Assembly: GCA_038093515.1 (NCBI GenBank)
Contig: JBBPSI010000002.1
Location: 434,001 to 498,000, forward strand
Reading direction: 5' to 3'
Length of the DNA stretch: 64,000 nucleotides
Source: Butyriboletus loyo
Lineage: Eukaryota > Basidiomycota > Agaricomycetes > Boletales > Boletaceae
Positions 33,250-43,930 of this stretch are shown here, piece after piece; position 1 is the stretch's first letter, and every line of letters begins with the position of its first letter. The notes below the pieces were generated by a model, which saw only the letters and a program-made list of their open reading frames with translations, made no database searches and had not been told where the DNA came from. A program made the position numbers and the translations under genes.

Positions 33250-34490
33250 TCACCTCATCACGTCGTCCCACTCACCCCATTCGCCGCCGACTGCCTGCAG
33301 TTGAACTTTTTCCCCAGATGCTCCAAAGTACGCAGCCTTGAACCAAGTTTTCATATCTTCCTCCCCAAAGGGACCATAACTCTCTCCTGGCGGTTGTCCA
33401 GGTACATTCCACCTGTACTCATACTTCACATCGGCGGAAGGGGGGGACCAGTCGTCCTTGACCTGCCCACTTGATCGTACATTGCGGACGAGTTCCTCAA
33501 AGGTTTTCGAGTAGATGTCGGTGTCTCCGAGTGACATGATGTTCGATGCAAGATGAGTGATTAGGTCAATATCCGTCGTGCCCTTCGGTGGTTCTTTGTC
33601 CACCACCATGCTGGAGTCGTCCTTCGATATGACGTTTGTGTGTTTTCTGGCGGCTGTAGTCAATGCATGACTACTATCATTTTTGCATGAAGAACGTACC
33701 CGGAGTTCTTCTTCGACCTTGTGCCCAGTCGCTGCAGTGCCTCCAGTACCGTTTCGCCGCGCTTGAGCATACCGACGAGTTGGATTTCCAACACGGTCTT
33801 GCCACCGCTTTGTTCAAGCTCTCTCTCCTCTGCCTTTATCTTCTCTCTCTGTATCCTATCCTGTTGACGTTTCCTGCGCCGGGCGATCTTGATCTCCTTT
33901 TCGTCGACTCCGTCCATCCACCGGTCGTGCACGGCATGCGGATCAAACGTCTTCACATACGTCCCGTCCGCAGCAAACTTGCCTTCCTCCATCTCCTCCC
34001 GCATATTGAACGACGAAATTTCGTACCCCATCCCCGCTTTCTTCCTCTGCTTTGCGTCGTCCTCATCTACCGGTTCGTCCTCGCCTTCGTCGTCGCTTTC
34101 GCTGTCGTGCTCAGACTCGTTGAACTCTTGGCCTTCGATGTCTCCTAGACGCAAGAATTCTTCCTGGTTCTTTTGAGAGGGCGTACCCTTCTCGGCTTTC
34201 TTTGCTTCCTTTTCTCCCATGGAGAACATGTCGTCCTCGTCCCCACCTGTTCCTCCGGATTCGTCCTTTCTGCGACTGTACACGACGCCTTCGCCATCGT
34301 CGCTCGAGTCGCTCTCGTACCCTTCGTTCCGTACGCGTCCTTTACGCTTTGCGGACGGGTTCTCGAGAGCGTTGTCGACCTCCTCGGCAAAGTTGAGGGG
34401 GTCATCGCTGGGGTCCACGAAGCGCAATTTTTTGGGTGGTTTCTGTTCTCCAGAGGTGGCAGACCGCTTCCGTGCTGTGCGAGTCTGCAT
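33250..34490 (-). CDS. LIN1: CD2BP2/Lin1-family GYF-domain protein (U5 snRNP associated)
   Basis: Nuclear protein of the Lin1/CD2BP2/Snu40 family, associated with the U5 snRNP before tri-snRNP assembly. Starts MQTRTARKRSATSGEQKPPK at 34490. The first half is rich in acidic and basic repeats (ESEHDSESDDEGEDEPVDED) and contains the family block GYEISSFNMREEMEEGKFAA followed by DGTYVKTFDPHAVHDRWMDG. An intron of about 45 bases near 33,656-33,700 joins SKKNSG to AARKHTN. The C-terminal GYF domain reads VKYEYRWN, then SYGPFGEEDMKTWFKAAYFG, with the W...YGPF....M..W pattern that binds Pro-rich ligands. The protein ends WGEWDDVMR at 33250. The next minus-strand gene upstream is the chromodomain protein. 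Confidence 0.9.
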
Positions 34491-34624
34491 GGTGTAGAGT
34501 CTCAGCCGAGGATGGGTCGAATGATTTACGAATGTTTGTCATTGACCAAAGCAGCGACCAACCAACAATTATTAATTATTCTGAATCTCGATATGTAAGG
34601 GTAAGCAACTCCGGGCGCTCCCCG

Positions 34625-37437
34625 TCAAGGAGCCTTGGACTGCATGATGGCAGCTACATACGCAAGTTGATTCTCGATACACGCACGCGAAATCAAAAGT
34701 GTGCTCGAAAGTCCCTTAAGGTGGGTAGGCGCCCCGAGCTTCTCGGCAATAGCAACGTTTTCGGACGAGTACAACACACAGACTTCTTTACCAACTGGCG
34801 CAATAAGCTGAATAACGCGGCTCAGCACAAGTCATGGGTCGAAGAGTCTGCCATACCGTTTGGGATGACTCAAAACGTTGCAGGAACGTTGAGAAACGTT
34901 CTTTTTGCATTGTCCCCGCCGAGGGGTCGAGAACAACACGGGCCGTGCCGTCGCTCTTCAAGGTACTTACCGTAGCAAGCGCATCCTCTGCGGAGTAGAA
35001 GAGTGCTACCTTACCAGAGGACTTGCCAATCAGGATGTCGCTGATCCGAGTTTTGATTTCGCTACAGTCCTTGAGAACTAGCGGAAGCTCAACGCTATCA
35101 CCAAGGGTCACTTTAAACGTTGTCGTGAACCTGTAACAATAATGAGTCAGATTTCCAATCGTTCGGACGAAGCCCTGACTCGTCTTTAACGACCGGCACA
35201 GAGTTTGCCATGGAGCCTTGGTATCTATGGGCTAATTTAGCGTAACACACAATGACAAGGTAACTCCAACTGACAATGGTCCGAAGATGGTTGACCGGAA
35301 GGATGACTGGGTGGTGCCAAAGGTGTCGAAAGACGTTTGGGTAGAGGGAAAGAGGTGCTCCTTGGCGAGCTCGATACTAAATCATACCTTGATTAATACA
35401 GGATCAACCACTTAAGTATGGCATACTATACTTCTTCTTCACAGCCTCATCCACTGGAGGAGCAACAACGGATGAAACAGAGGGGTCGTCAATAATTGGG
35501 GCTGAGGTTTGCTGTCCCGCCGCAGGCACAGAGGATGAGGGTGAGGCGTCCGCGACACGGTCACTTGCCTTGCATCCTTCTGTAGCCTCGACCGACGATT
35601 CGTTGGGCAATTCCTCCTTCGCTGGTGCTGACGTTGAATTCGATCCTTGTGTCTCCTCGGCTTTCTGTGGTTGTACCGCGGAATCATCTTCGTAATCAGG
35701 AAGAGTTTCCTGATCTGTCTGGAGCCCCGCCAGCTTAAGCAGCTCATCTCCGGAGGGAGGACCCGGTTGGGAGCTTGACATCGTCTGATGGTCAACTGCG
35801 ATATCTTCATCACTCCATGACGTAACAAGGAGATTGTGATTGTCCCCTTCGGTCGAGCCACGAGCAATTGGAGCTTCTTCAATCTCATCGGGCTGATCAC
35901 GTTGCACGGTGGTACTTGGAAAATTTCCCTTGACGCTCCTCAGAGTGCCCTTGGTGGCAGTGAGTAAGGAGCTGCGGTTCTTGGCGATCAGACCAGAAGA
36001 AGACCGGCCGGGACCAGGCTTGCCGCTCCGCTTAGCGATATCGCGACTCGGGCCACTGGCGGATGGTGCCTCAGCTGTGTGGATGGACATCAGACGAGCT
36101 TTAGCGGTTATGCGGGATTGTTTGTTTGCGGTCTCGAGTGTGGTTGTATCAATAAGTTTGATGAGAGGATTTGCAGCCCGGGCACGGTGGTGGGGGAGGC
36201 TGGGGTCTCTCTCAATTTCCAGAGCTTTATCAGAGTGACGTGACGGCGAATCGAAAAGAGGATCAGGAACGCTGAGCGTTGGGGAGGCAGGAGCTTGAGA
36301 CTCAGGAGCCGCACCGTCTGGAGGCGGAAAGGTGGTTGGAGATGGGGATTGCAGTCGTGGCCGAGCTTCTGGTTTTGGAGCAGCCACTTGTTCATCCGTG
36401 TTTTGATCAATGTCAATCGGGTTGCCACTGTAAAAGTGCTCGAGATCGTCGAATGTAATCTTTTTGGATCCAATTGCGCTCCCACTTGCCGGGTTGCGCG
36501 CCCCGTTGGTGTATTCCGCATCCTCCGCACTCACTTGCATGAGTTCGTCTTCCACCTCGACTACATCTGGATCCGTCTCACCATCCGCATCGAGTTGCGA
36601 GTCACCCACGGACGGCAGGCGTTTAGGCGCTGACTTTCGTGGTCCTGGAGAAGAAACTCGTCTCCGTTTGGGTGACTTGGCAGATATTCTCTCGAATTTC
36701 GGCGCCACTGTGGATACCCTGCGCCTCGGCTTCGAGCATCCCCGTTCATCATCAGCGGAAGTCTCCACCCGCCGGCGTTTTCGAGTGGCTGATAATGGCG
36801 CTGAGATACTCGCACCATTTGAACTTATAACATCTTCGGAAGAAGGCGATGCTTGGGTTTTCGCCGGGTTAGCCTTTCTCTTTAGACCCTTTCTACCTAG
36901 CGATTAGTGTCAGCTACGCGACGTAATGAATACCATTGGAGGGTAGATATACCTGGTGGTCCAGAAATAAACAATTCCTCTCCCTTCTTGAAGGCGGCAG
37001 CGTCGGAGATATCTCTACCACCAGTGTCTATGCGTTCCCAGAAAGACTCTAGAATGTGTTCGGAACCATCTTGAAACGAGTCCGCAGGCTCCCAACTGAA
37101 CTCGAACGCATCGGTTAGAGCTCCAACAGGTTCTCGAAAGTGACATACGTGCATTCATCCCAACCATACCCTTTCCACTACGACACGACCAATAAGAGGA
37201 TAGTGAGTAAGATGACAGCGGTAACGAACCTTGACGTAGTATTTCTACACAGCTCGATTTAGTACGAGTAAAGTGTTGAATAGAGACGGATCGTACCCAA
37301 GTAATTTTCTTGCCCTTCTTGTCGTAAACGTGAGCCTTGGTAACAGACTCTGCACACAGGAAATCAAGTCGGTGAGGATACCGAATAAGTGCAGAAAAAC
37401 ACTGACCAACTTCGTACTCTTGTGGTGGGCCGTCCAT
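34625..37437 (-). CDS. chromodomain protein with long disordered region and unassigned C-terminal domain
   Basis: Likely reader of methylated histone H3. Starts MDGPPQEYEVE at 37437. Four short introns must be removed to assemble the chromodomain: YEVESVTKAHVYDKKGKKIT, WKYYVKWKGYGWDECTWEPA and DSFQDGSEHILESFWERI. The aromatic cage residues (Tyr of YEVE, Trp of YYVKW, Trp of DECTW) are present. About 550 residues of low-complexity, basic then acidic, Ser/Pro-rich sequence follow (mainly one exon, 36,900-35,420). At the C-terminus, several short exons code for an ordered-looking region: LFPSTQTSFDTFGTTQSSFR, FTTTFKVTLGDSVELPLVLK, IGKSSGKVALFYSAEDALAT and VGKEVCVLYSSENVAIAEKL, ending IMQSKAP at 34625. 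I do not recognise this C-terminal region; it is not an evident chromo shadow domain. Splicing between about 35,000 and 34,800 is ambiguous. Confidence 0.8.
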
Positions 37438-37615
37438 GCAAGTAAGTAGTCAGGAGGACCACAACTGCGACTTCCCAGTGGCGTTCTAAACGCGGATCAG
37501 CCGACGGGAAAAAACTTCCATTTCTGGCATCCACAAATAACACTACGAGTAATCAACGAGGAAGCAAGGGTAGCGGAGATGGGTTAGATAAATAGTAGGA
37601 CAACGGGAATAAATG

Positions 37616-40600
37616 TTAGTCCAACCCAGGTATGGATAAACGTGACGAGACCAGACACTCCTTCACCCAAGTAACATCCCCCACAACGACGTCTTCGCCC
37701 AGCTTGACTGATCCGAGAAGGTTTCTTTCCTTGACAATGATATAGTCAAAAGTCTGCATGTGAGCAGGAGCCACTTGTTTCGTATCGGTGACCGCCTCGA
37801 CCTTGGCTGCACCCATACATAAAATGATCCAGGGAACATACCGGCTGGCTTCCTCGGGAGCATTCTGCAACATTTGACGTCAGGCTCCGTGCATTGACTC
37901 AAATTAATAGATATACTTTTCTCGCCCGATTCGGGGGAAGGGGAACCAAGTCAGCGCCAACACACAGCACTGTCTTCTGTTCAAATAGCTTGATTGGCAC
38001 TCGACTGGCCATGATGTCTGTAAGGTGTTCTGTACAATTTCCCCAGTCAAGATCAACGAGCTGGGAGATTCTGGCACCGAGTGTATCAGAATAACCCGCT
38101 GGGAGAAGGAACGGTTGCCAGTCCTGACATGAATTCGACTCAACGCTATATAACCTGAAGGACGAATATAAAGCATACCGAAGAAAACTTCTCCCCTCTT
38201 GTCAACCACTCGAATGATAGGCAGGGAATCCCTAGCGCAAGCGCTAGAAGAAATTTAGGCTTTTGATGCGCGTCATCGGACAGAAGAAAGACGCGATCCA
38301 GGTTTACTTTTGGTCTCCATCGAAAATCTTGCGGTGTCGCGATCCACCGCTTGTTGGATTGACTATGTCTGCCCTCCATGATGAATACACTAGACCAATC
38401 TTCAATCACCAGGCCCCCGTGCTGTTTGATTGCGTGCATTGCCTCGTCTTTCGTCTGAACGGGGTCTTCATTCTTGGGATTGATAGTGACTACGAACCCT
38501 GTCTTGACCAACTCTCGCTGGGCTTTTCCGGAGGTTGTGCTGATAATCGACAATTTGGATGGCGTCGTGTCAATGAGAGTCTTCGGTTTGACCACAGTGA
38601 CAATATGCTGTGCCATGACCGTGCGCTCCTTCCACTGACTTTGAATCGTGCGATTCGCAATGCGAATGTCACCGAATCCCACTTCAGCAGTTGCTACTGC
38701 ATCCCCGTTATCGATCTCCAATTTAAACGATCCACGAGAATCTGCATGGCTGGTATCGCTAACGACGCCCTTGACGTTGTCCTGAGTGACGATAACTCTG
38801 TCCCCGACTAGAAGCTCTCGGCGACGCATATTTTTAAGTTCAACTTCATCTTCCGTCCCATCATCAAATTTGACCAGATGCTTGTTTTTCATTCCGCGAG
38901 AGTGGACGACGCCGGAGTAATAATGACCATCTTGTTTCCACAACGCGAAAACTCGTGTAGCCGGCTCTGCTGTGAGTCCACGGGTGGATGACGCCCCAGA
39001 ACGTAACCTCTTGACAGAACGTGTGGCAACTGCAGGAGTCTCGGACTGCTTGTTTCGAGTCGAAGTCGAAGCTTTCGACGGTCCGCGAGTTGGATTTACG
39101 TCTTCAGCGCGCCTTCTCTTCTTACGTGATGTGTCAGGTGCCGGGGGTGGCGGCGAGTCATCATGATCATCCGCAGACTTGGTCTCCTCTTCCTCCTCCT
39201 TCTGAACCCTGGGATGTGTAGCCCTCTCATCCTTGGTGGGGTGGCGTGATGAGTCTTCTGAGTTCTCGGTATCGGATGTGTGGGAACGTTTCTTGCTAGC
39301 GACGGGCTTGGTCGTGGCAAGACACGCCGTGGAAGGGTGGCGCGCACGCGAAGGTTCCAAAGGTTGTAACCCTCTTCTCTTCTTCTTCGAAGGTAGCATG
39401 TTTGCTACAGCGGCAGGAGGTTCCCCGGAAGAGAATGCTTGACTTTGCAGGTCTTGCTCTGGAAGTGACGTTGGAACCTCTGCGGGCTCCGATTTTAAAG
39501 GTTTTTCTCTGGAGTTTATCCCTTTCGTCGAGGACGAAACAGGTTTTCGAGGTTGTTTCTCAAAAGCAAGTAATGGGGCCTACCGAGGCAGCGATGGTGT
39601 CAGTCAAGGCTTATGGTCGTATAAGGAGTGGTACAAATCACCTTTTCGGGGACAGCAGAAGATGCAGTCCTCGTTTTCCTGCCCTGCATAGTCATGTCTT
39701 CTATGGGAGCCACAGATCTCTTCGTGTTTCTGGAAGCTAATTCAATTGCCAACGGAACATCGGCTTCGCTCTCCTCGACTTCTAGGGAATCAGGAACAAT
39801 GTCTCCGGATCCGTGCTCGAACACCGGGCTGAGAAAGCGGAAATTCTTCTTAAGCGGACTTTGCGTCACAGGCCGACGGTGGCTAGGCGTTTGGGTGCCG
39901 GGCCCAGCTCGAAGGGGCTCAGAGTCGGGGACAACGTCAAGTGCATCTTCAGGTTCCTCGTCCTCGTCCTCTCTCTGAGATTGGTGTGTAATGGGACGAG
40001 ATTTTTCCGTCTTGGTTTGGCGCGGTGCTGGTCGAACTGGTGGGAGAACATTCGAGTGAGTCGACTCATCGGAGTGGCAAGGCTGTGTTTCCTCCATGTG
40101 AGAGGGGTGCGTTACCGCTCCCGTGGTGACGCACGATGGGGGTTCCACATCTCCCGCCAAGTTACGCATCCTGGCGATCCGATACTGGTTTCCTGGATGC
40201 ACCATTCTTAACAAGCTCCTAGGATTACTTGACGCGACAGTCGCACTGGGGGCGGGAGCAATCCAGTCAAAGGGTGGAGAGCGTGGTGGCGTGGTGAGGA
40301 TGTCATCTCTGGTAGGGGGCTCGACATCAACTACGCCATCGACCTGCCTTGTGTCGATCTTCTTGGGCTGAGTGGGGTCTGGGGTCGGATCCGAAGCGTC
40401 AGCAAGGCCCCGGTCGAGCATCTTGTCAAAGGACGATGAGCCGTCAAACTCGAATCTCGACTCCTGACCAGCGAATCGTGAACCATGATTGTGGAACGAG
40501 AAGCCACCATCCTTGTGCTGTGACATGCCTGAAGATTCACCGGAATTGCTGGGAGTGGCAGCCACGAGAATATTGGCGCGACGATTTGAAGTTGCCCTGT

Positions 40601-41235
40601 TTGTCCTTTGTGCTTCATACTCGCGCATAGCAGCCTCGAGGAATTCTTTGTGCTCACTGGCATCGGGGAGGGTCATGCCAGGATCTGTGGGCGAATGAAT
40701 GACCTCCTGAGTTGGTGTCTCTCCCAGATCAGAGAGTGGCACATCGAACTGCTTTGTGGACGCGATATATTGTTCTGCGGGGTCTTGTGAGACGGGGCCA
40801 CCGAACGAGTCTTGGGAGGGAAAGGAAGGAGAACGACGGTAGTGCCTGTTCCCGAGGGGCATGGAGGTTGTTGGTCGAGAGAGAGGATGGACTCGAGCGG
40901 TGGTGGGGGAACCGGACCTTGTCCCTAGAGACGAAGAGGTAATTATCTGAAAGCAAGGATGACATGAAGAGTGGCTCACCGATCACTGCCGAGAGTGGAA
41001 CATCCCCATGTTGATGAAAAAGTTCCGAACCTGACCCTTGAAATGGAACATTGCCTGACTCCGAGGCCGGCGACGTTGCAGATATTCTGGCCTGTTCACT
41101 GCTTTCCTGACGCTTTTCTTTCTGGGAATCTTCGGCTAGCATACGTTTGCCACTACCTTCCGGACTCTGCAAAAGTGAGGCATGCAGATGGTAACGAGGC
41201 GTCGAGGGTTGGGCCGGGATTATCCTTGAATCCAT
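37616..41235 (-). CDS. Crb2/Rad9/53BP1-like DNA damage checkpoint protein (Tudor plus BRCT)
   Basis: Checkpoint mediator that binds methylated and phosphorylated histones at DNA breaks. The first in-frame ATG is at 41235 (MDSRIIPAQPSTPRYHLHAS). A long low-complexity N-terminal region with many SP/TP, SQ and TQ sites follows. An intron joins VPEK to KQPRKPVSSSTK near 39,645-39,540, which shows that the frames at 40,980-39,640 and 39,540-38,150 belong to one gene. The Tudor domain is ATRVFALWKQDGHYYSGVVH, then KHLVKFDDGTEDEVELKN. The BRCT pair includes LVKTGFVVTINPKNEDPVQT, GGLVIEDWSSVF, LALALGIPCLSFEWLTRGE and, in the last exons, KTVLCVGADLVPLP and VGDVTWVKECLVSSRLSIPG, ending at 37616. The frame upstream of 41235 also looks coding, so the true start may lie upstream. 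Orthology to Rad9/Crb2 rests on domain order. Confidence 0.85.
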
Positions 41236-41763
41236 TGAAAATTCGTTTGCTGCATTTCCGTCGTCGTTTGGCGAGCCTAGATTCAGATCCCAGTCTCTGC
41301 TGTGCTCCCGACTTTGCTGCGCAGGAGCTAATGCATGCTGTAACAGCTGGGTCGGCCGAGATACTAAAGAATCGCTACAAAGTATATGTTGGTCGTGGAC
41401 GTGTCAGGGTTTCGACAACTTCATTTCGAGGTGCGAGAGACGCGCCTGTCCATGGATTTGTCTCTTCTCAATGGTAATCTCTACCGGCGCCTACCCACAC
41501 CCAACGATTCAAAATTCAGCACTCAGCTCATGCAAAGGCCCTGCTCTGCTTCCGCACACGCTGAACGCAGAAGAACAACTTGGAGATTGCTCAAGCAAAA
41601 GCTCAGGCTTTGTTGAATGCCACACAAAATCAATTCACGTGACCTCGACGCGCTCATAAGCACGTGTCGACTTGTTCGTCCTTCTTACTGCATTGTTCAC
41701 TCATTTGTTGCTACCCTAGTCACTCCTTTCAATCTGCGCCGGACGCTTAACGGAGCGTAAATA
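41236..41763. other. divergent spacer with possible extra 5' coding sequence on the minus strand
   Basis: Lies between the first ATG of the Tudor-BRCT gene and the start of the orphan membrane protein. From about 41,390 down to 41,236 the minus strand continues the same open frame (for example REHSRDWDLNLGSPNDDGNA), suggesting that an upstream exon start was missed. The remainder should hold both promoters. Confidence 0.4.
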
Positions 41764-43749
41764 ATGTTGCGCAGGCCTCGCAAGACTACGCGAGGGCTTC
41801 CCGCGCGCAAGATATCCCAGCGGGCGCCCGCCGAGCTCGCGGATGATACCGAGAGACTGATGTCCAGCTCCAAGGAAAAATCAGAGGACCTTGAGGCTGA
41901 TCCGGCGCACACACATCTTCAGTCTCGCCCCAAGCTACCACAGGCATCTCAGGCAGCACCTCACCATGACTATAGTGTGCACGAGATCACAAACGTCCCG
42001 GCACCCATCCCAGATACCGGCCTACCTCCCCCGTCAGCAGATACAGCCACGCTCGTCACACCCCCCGTCTCAGCATCTCATACCTCTGCCACGTCGAAAG
42101 CTTCCTCAGGTCGTTCACATGTGGCATCGAAATCAACTTTTGTGCCATTGCCATCTTTGAAGACCCAAAATTTGACGGAGATTGAAGAGTTGGCTGCTCA
42201 CTCGTCCTTGGTAATTCATCCAACGACATCCATTCGACCTGTGGCGGCCACTACAGCAAGTCACGATTCACACGATCGTAGTGCTCAGTTGAGCACCTCC
42301 CATTTGTCTACTACAGCGATCATTGCACTTGCTATCAGTGGTGGTCTCACACTTTTCATCGTGGTCGTCCTGGTCAAACTCTTCCAGCGCCCCCGTCGGC
42401 GAAGGACCCCTACTCCCTCCCTCCCCATCCCTCATGATGGGACTTTTTCGGATGACAAAGTGGAAAGTGAAGGCTCCCCGATATTTGGAGGCAAGGAACG
42501 CTCGTCCCCTACCCTCCAAGCACGCGGTGCGAAAGGGAACACTGGACTTTGGACATGGACTCAGTATAACTCCGGAATCCCCAAACCTGCGCCGACGGTG
42601 ACAGTAACCCGGTCGAGCTCCCAAGACCAACTGTTGACTGTCAATCAAACCACCCAACAAGGTAGGCATGGTGTAGTCGACAACAACACGACATACGTCC
42701 AAGGACAGAATCAGGGTCAATATCCGTTCGTTGGATACGGTAACTCAAACGCTCTCTTTAAGAGCAAGAGTCCTATGCCTTTGCAGCCAGTCCAGAACGC
42801 AATCACCCGTGCGGTGTCGAGGCTCTCCACAGTATCCATGTCCCTCTATCCGAATTCACCTGGCGGATATTCGCAAGTAGGCGCAGATGTTGGTCTTGCG
42901 ATAGACGGTGTTACGCACGCCGAACCAGCCAATGTTGCGGCACTAAAATACAAGGACAGGATGATGGGGTCTCGCAATAGAATCAGTATGGTAGCACCTG
43001 GTGGTGCCAAGGACGCTGCAGCGCTGAGACGGTCACAAAGCTTTGCATATGGTGGAATGGAACCCACTTCGCCACCGACTGGGTCTCCTAACATGGCGCG
43101 GTCGAACGGCGGGCGGGCTCGAATTAAATCGACGTACTACACGCCGGGTTCATATCCTCGAGCGTCGGCAGCCGCAACAAACTATGGCAAACACAACACG
43201 GACCATGAACAAGATGGGATCCCTCTTCGACGGAATGGGGCTGAACGAGCAGATTCTCGACGGGGAAGGGACTTGGCCTCGGCTCTCGGTCTAACGTCGC
43301 CGGTTCCACCGTCACCACAGCCCACACTGTATCCCGACGACTCGATGAGCGTGATTGGAGAAGCGAAAAAGGTGACTGTCACGGGACGAAGTCAAAAAAA
43401 GCCAGTCCCGAAGGCGAGTTTCCAGTGTGATAGCCCTCCGTCTGATGCTGCGGCGTTGGGGAGCTTGATGATGGTGGACTTTGCGGCGTCCAAGTCGACG
43501 GCGTCGCTGGTGAACATCCGACCATCTGAGGCTGCCCGAGCGCGGGAGGGGAAGAGCAGCCTTAAGAAGAGGGCGGAAGATAAGCCGCCGCGTGTGCCAT
43601 CACCACCACCGATACCGTCGTTGGCGCAGATGGCGCTGGAGCACGCAGACCCTGAGGGGTACGCGGACTATCACAGTCCGACGTACAGTATCTATGGGTT
43701 GTATGACGGGGATCGGAAGAGTCGGGGGGTCTCATACTACGGATATTGA
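41764..43749 (+). CDS. orphan single-pass membrane protein, Ser/Pro-rich
   Basis: A 661-residue frame without introns. I do not recognise a domain. The N-terminus is basic (MLRRPRKTTRGLPARK) with no clear signal peptide. Residues from about 60 to 175 are rich in Pro, Ser and Thr. One strong membrane helix lies near residues 181-203 (TTAIIALAISGGLTLFIVVV, then LVKLF), followed at once by a basic stop-transfer run (QRPRRRRTP). The long C-terminal part is disordered, with Tyr- and Ser-rich patches and short proline tracts, including PPRVPSPPPIPSLAQMALEH and a tail YSIYGLYDGDRKSRGVSYYG. The layout (mucin-like outside, helix, disordered cytoplasmic tail) recalls fungal cell-wall sensors or mating and polarity membrane proteins, but that is only an analogy. 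Its size, intact frame and normal base composition make it a real gene. Confidence 0.75.
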   Translation: MLRRPRKTTRGLPARKISQRAPAELADDTERLMSSSKEKSEDLEADPAHTHLQSRPKLPQASQAAPHHDYSVHEITNVPAPIPDTGLPPPSADTATLVTPPVSASHTSATSKASSGRSHVASKSTFVPLPSLKTQNLTEIEELAAHSSLVIHPTTSIRPVAATTASHDSHDRSAQLSTSHLSTTAIIALAISGGLTLFIVVVLVKLFQRPRRRRTPTPSLPIPHDGTFSDDKVESEGSPIFGGKERSSPTLQARGAKGNTGLWTWTQYNSGIPKPAPTVTVTRSSSQDQLLTVNQTTQQGRHGVVDNNTTYVQGQNQGQYPFVGYGNSNALFKSKSPMPLQPVQNAITRAVSRLSTVSMSLYPNSPGGYSQVGADVGLAIDGVTHAEPANVAALKYKDRMMGSRNRISMVAPGGAKDAAALRRSQSFAYGGMEPTSPPTGSPNMARSNGGRARIKSTYYTPGSYPRASAAATNYGKHNTDHEQDGIPLRRNGAERADSRRGRDLASALGLTSPVPPSPQPTLYPDDSMSVIGEAKKVTVTGRSQKKPVPKASFQCDSPPSDAAALGSLMMVDFAASKSTASLVNIRPSEAARAREGKSSLKKRAEDKPPRVPSPPPIPSLAQMALEHADPEGYADYHSPTYSIYGLYDGDRKSRGVSYYGY

Positions 43750-43930
43750 ATGTCATTTTGGTTTGTACAAGGTTGAATTAAAAGTCTGTCTGTGGATCTG
43801 CAAATTGAATCATCTGCTGCGGAGAGAGAGAGAAAATAAACCGCACGCCGCGTCTCAATTCCGTTTAGGCCTCCTTTTTCACATCTCGCCGACATACCCC
43901 CCCCTCCCTCCTTCCTTATACCCCTCCTCC

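Noticed and set aside
35404..36768. 454-codon minus-strand frame as a stand-alone gene
   Set aside because: It is the large disordered exon of the chromodomain gene; splicing at both ends continues into conserved or ordered sequence.
38146..39399. 417-codon minus-strand frame starting at an internal ATG as its own gene
   Set aside because: The frame is open upstream of that ATG and joins in phase to the exon at 40,980-39,640, so it is the Tudor-BRCT half of one larger gene.
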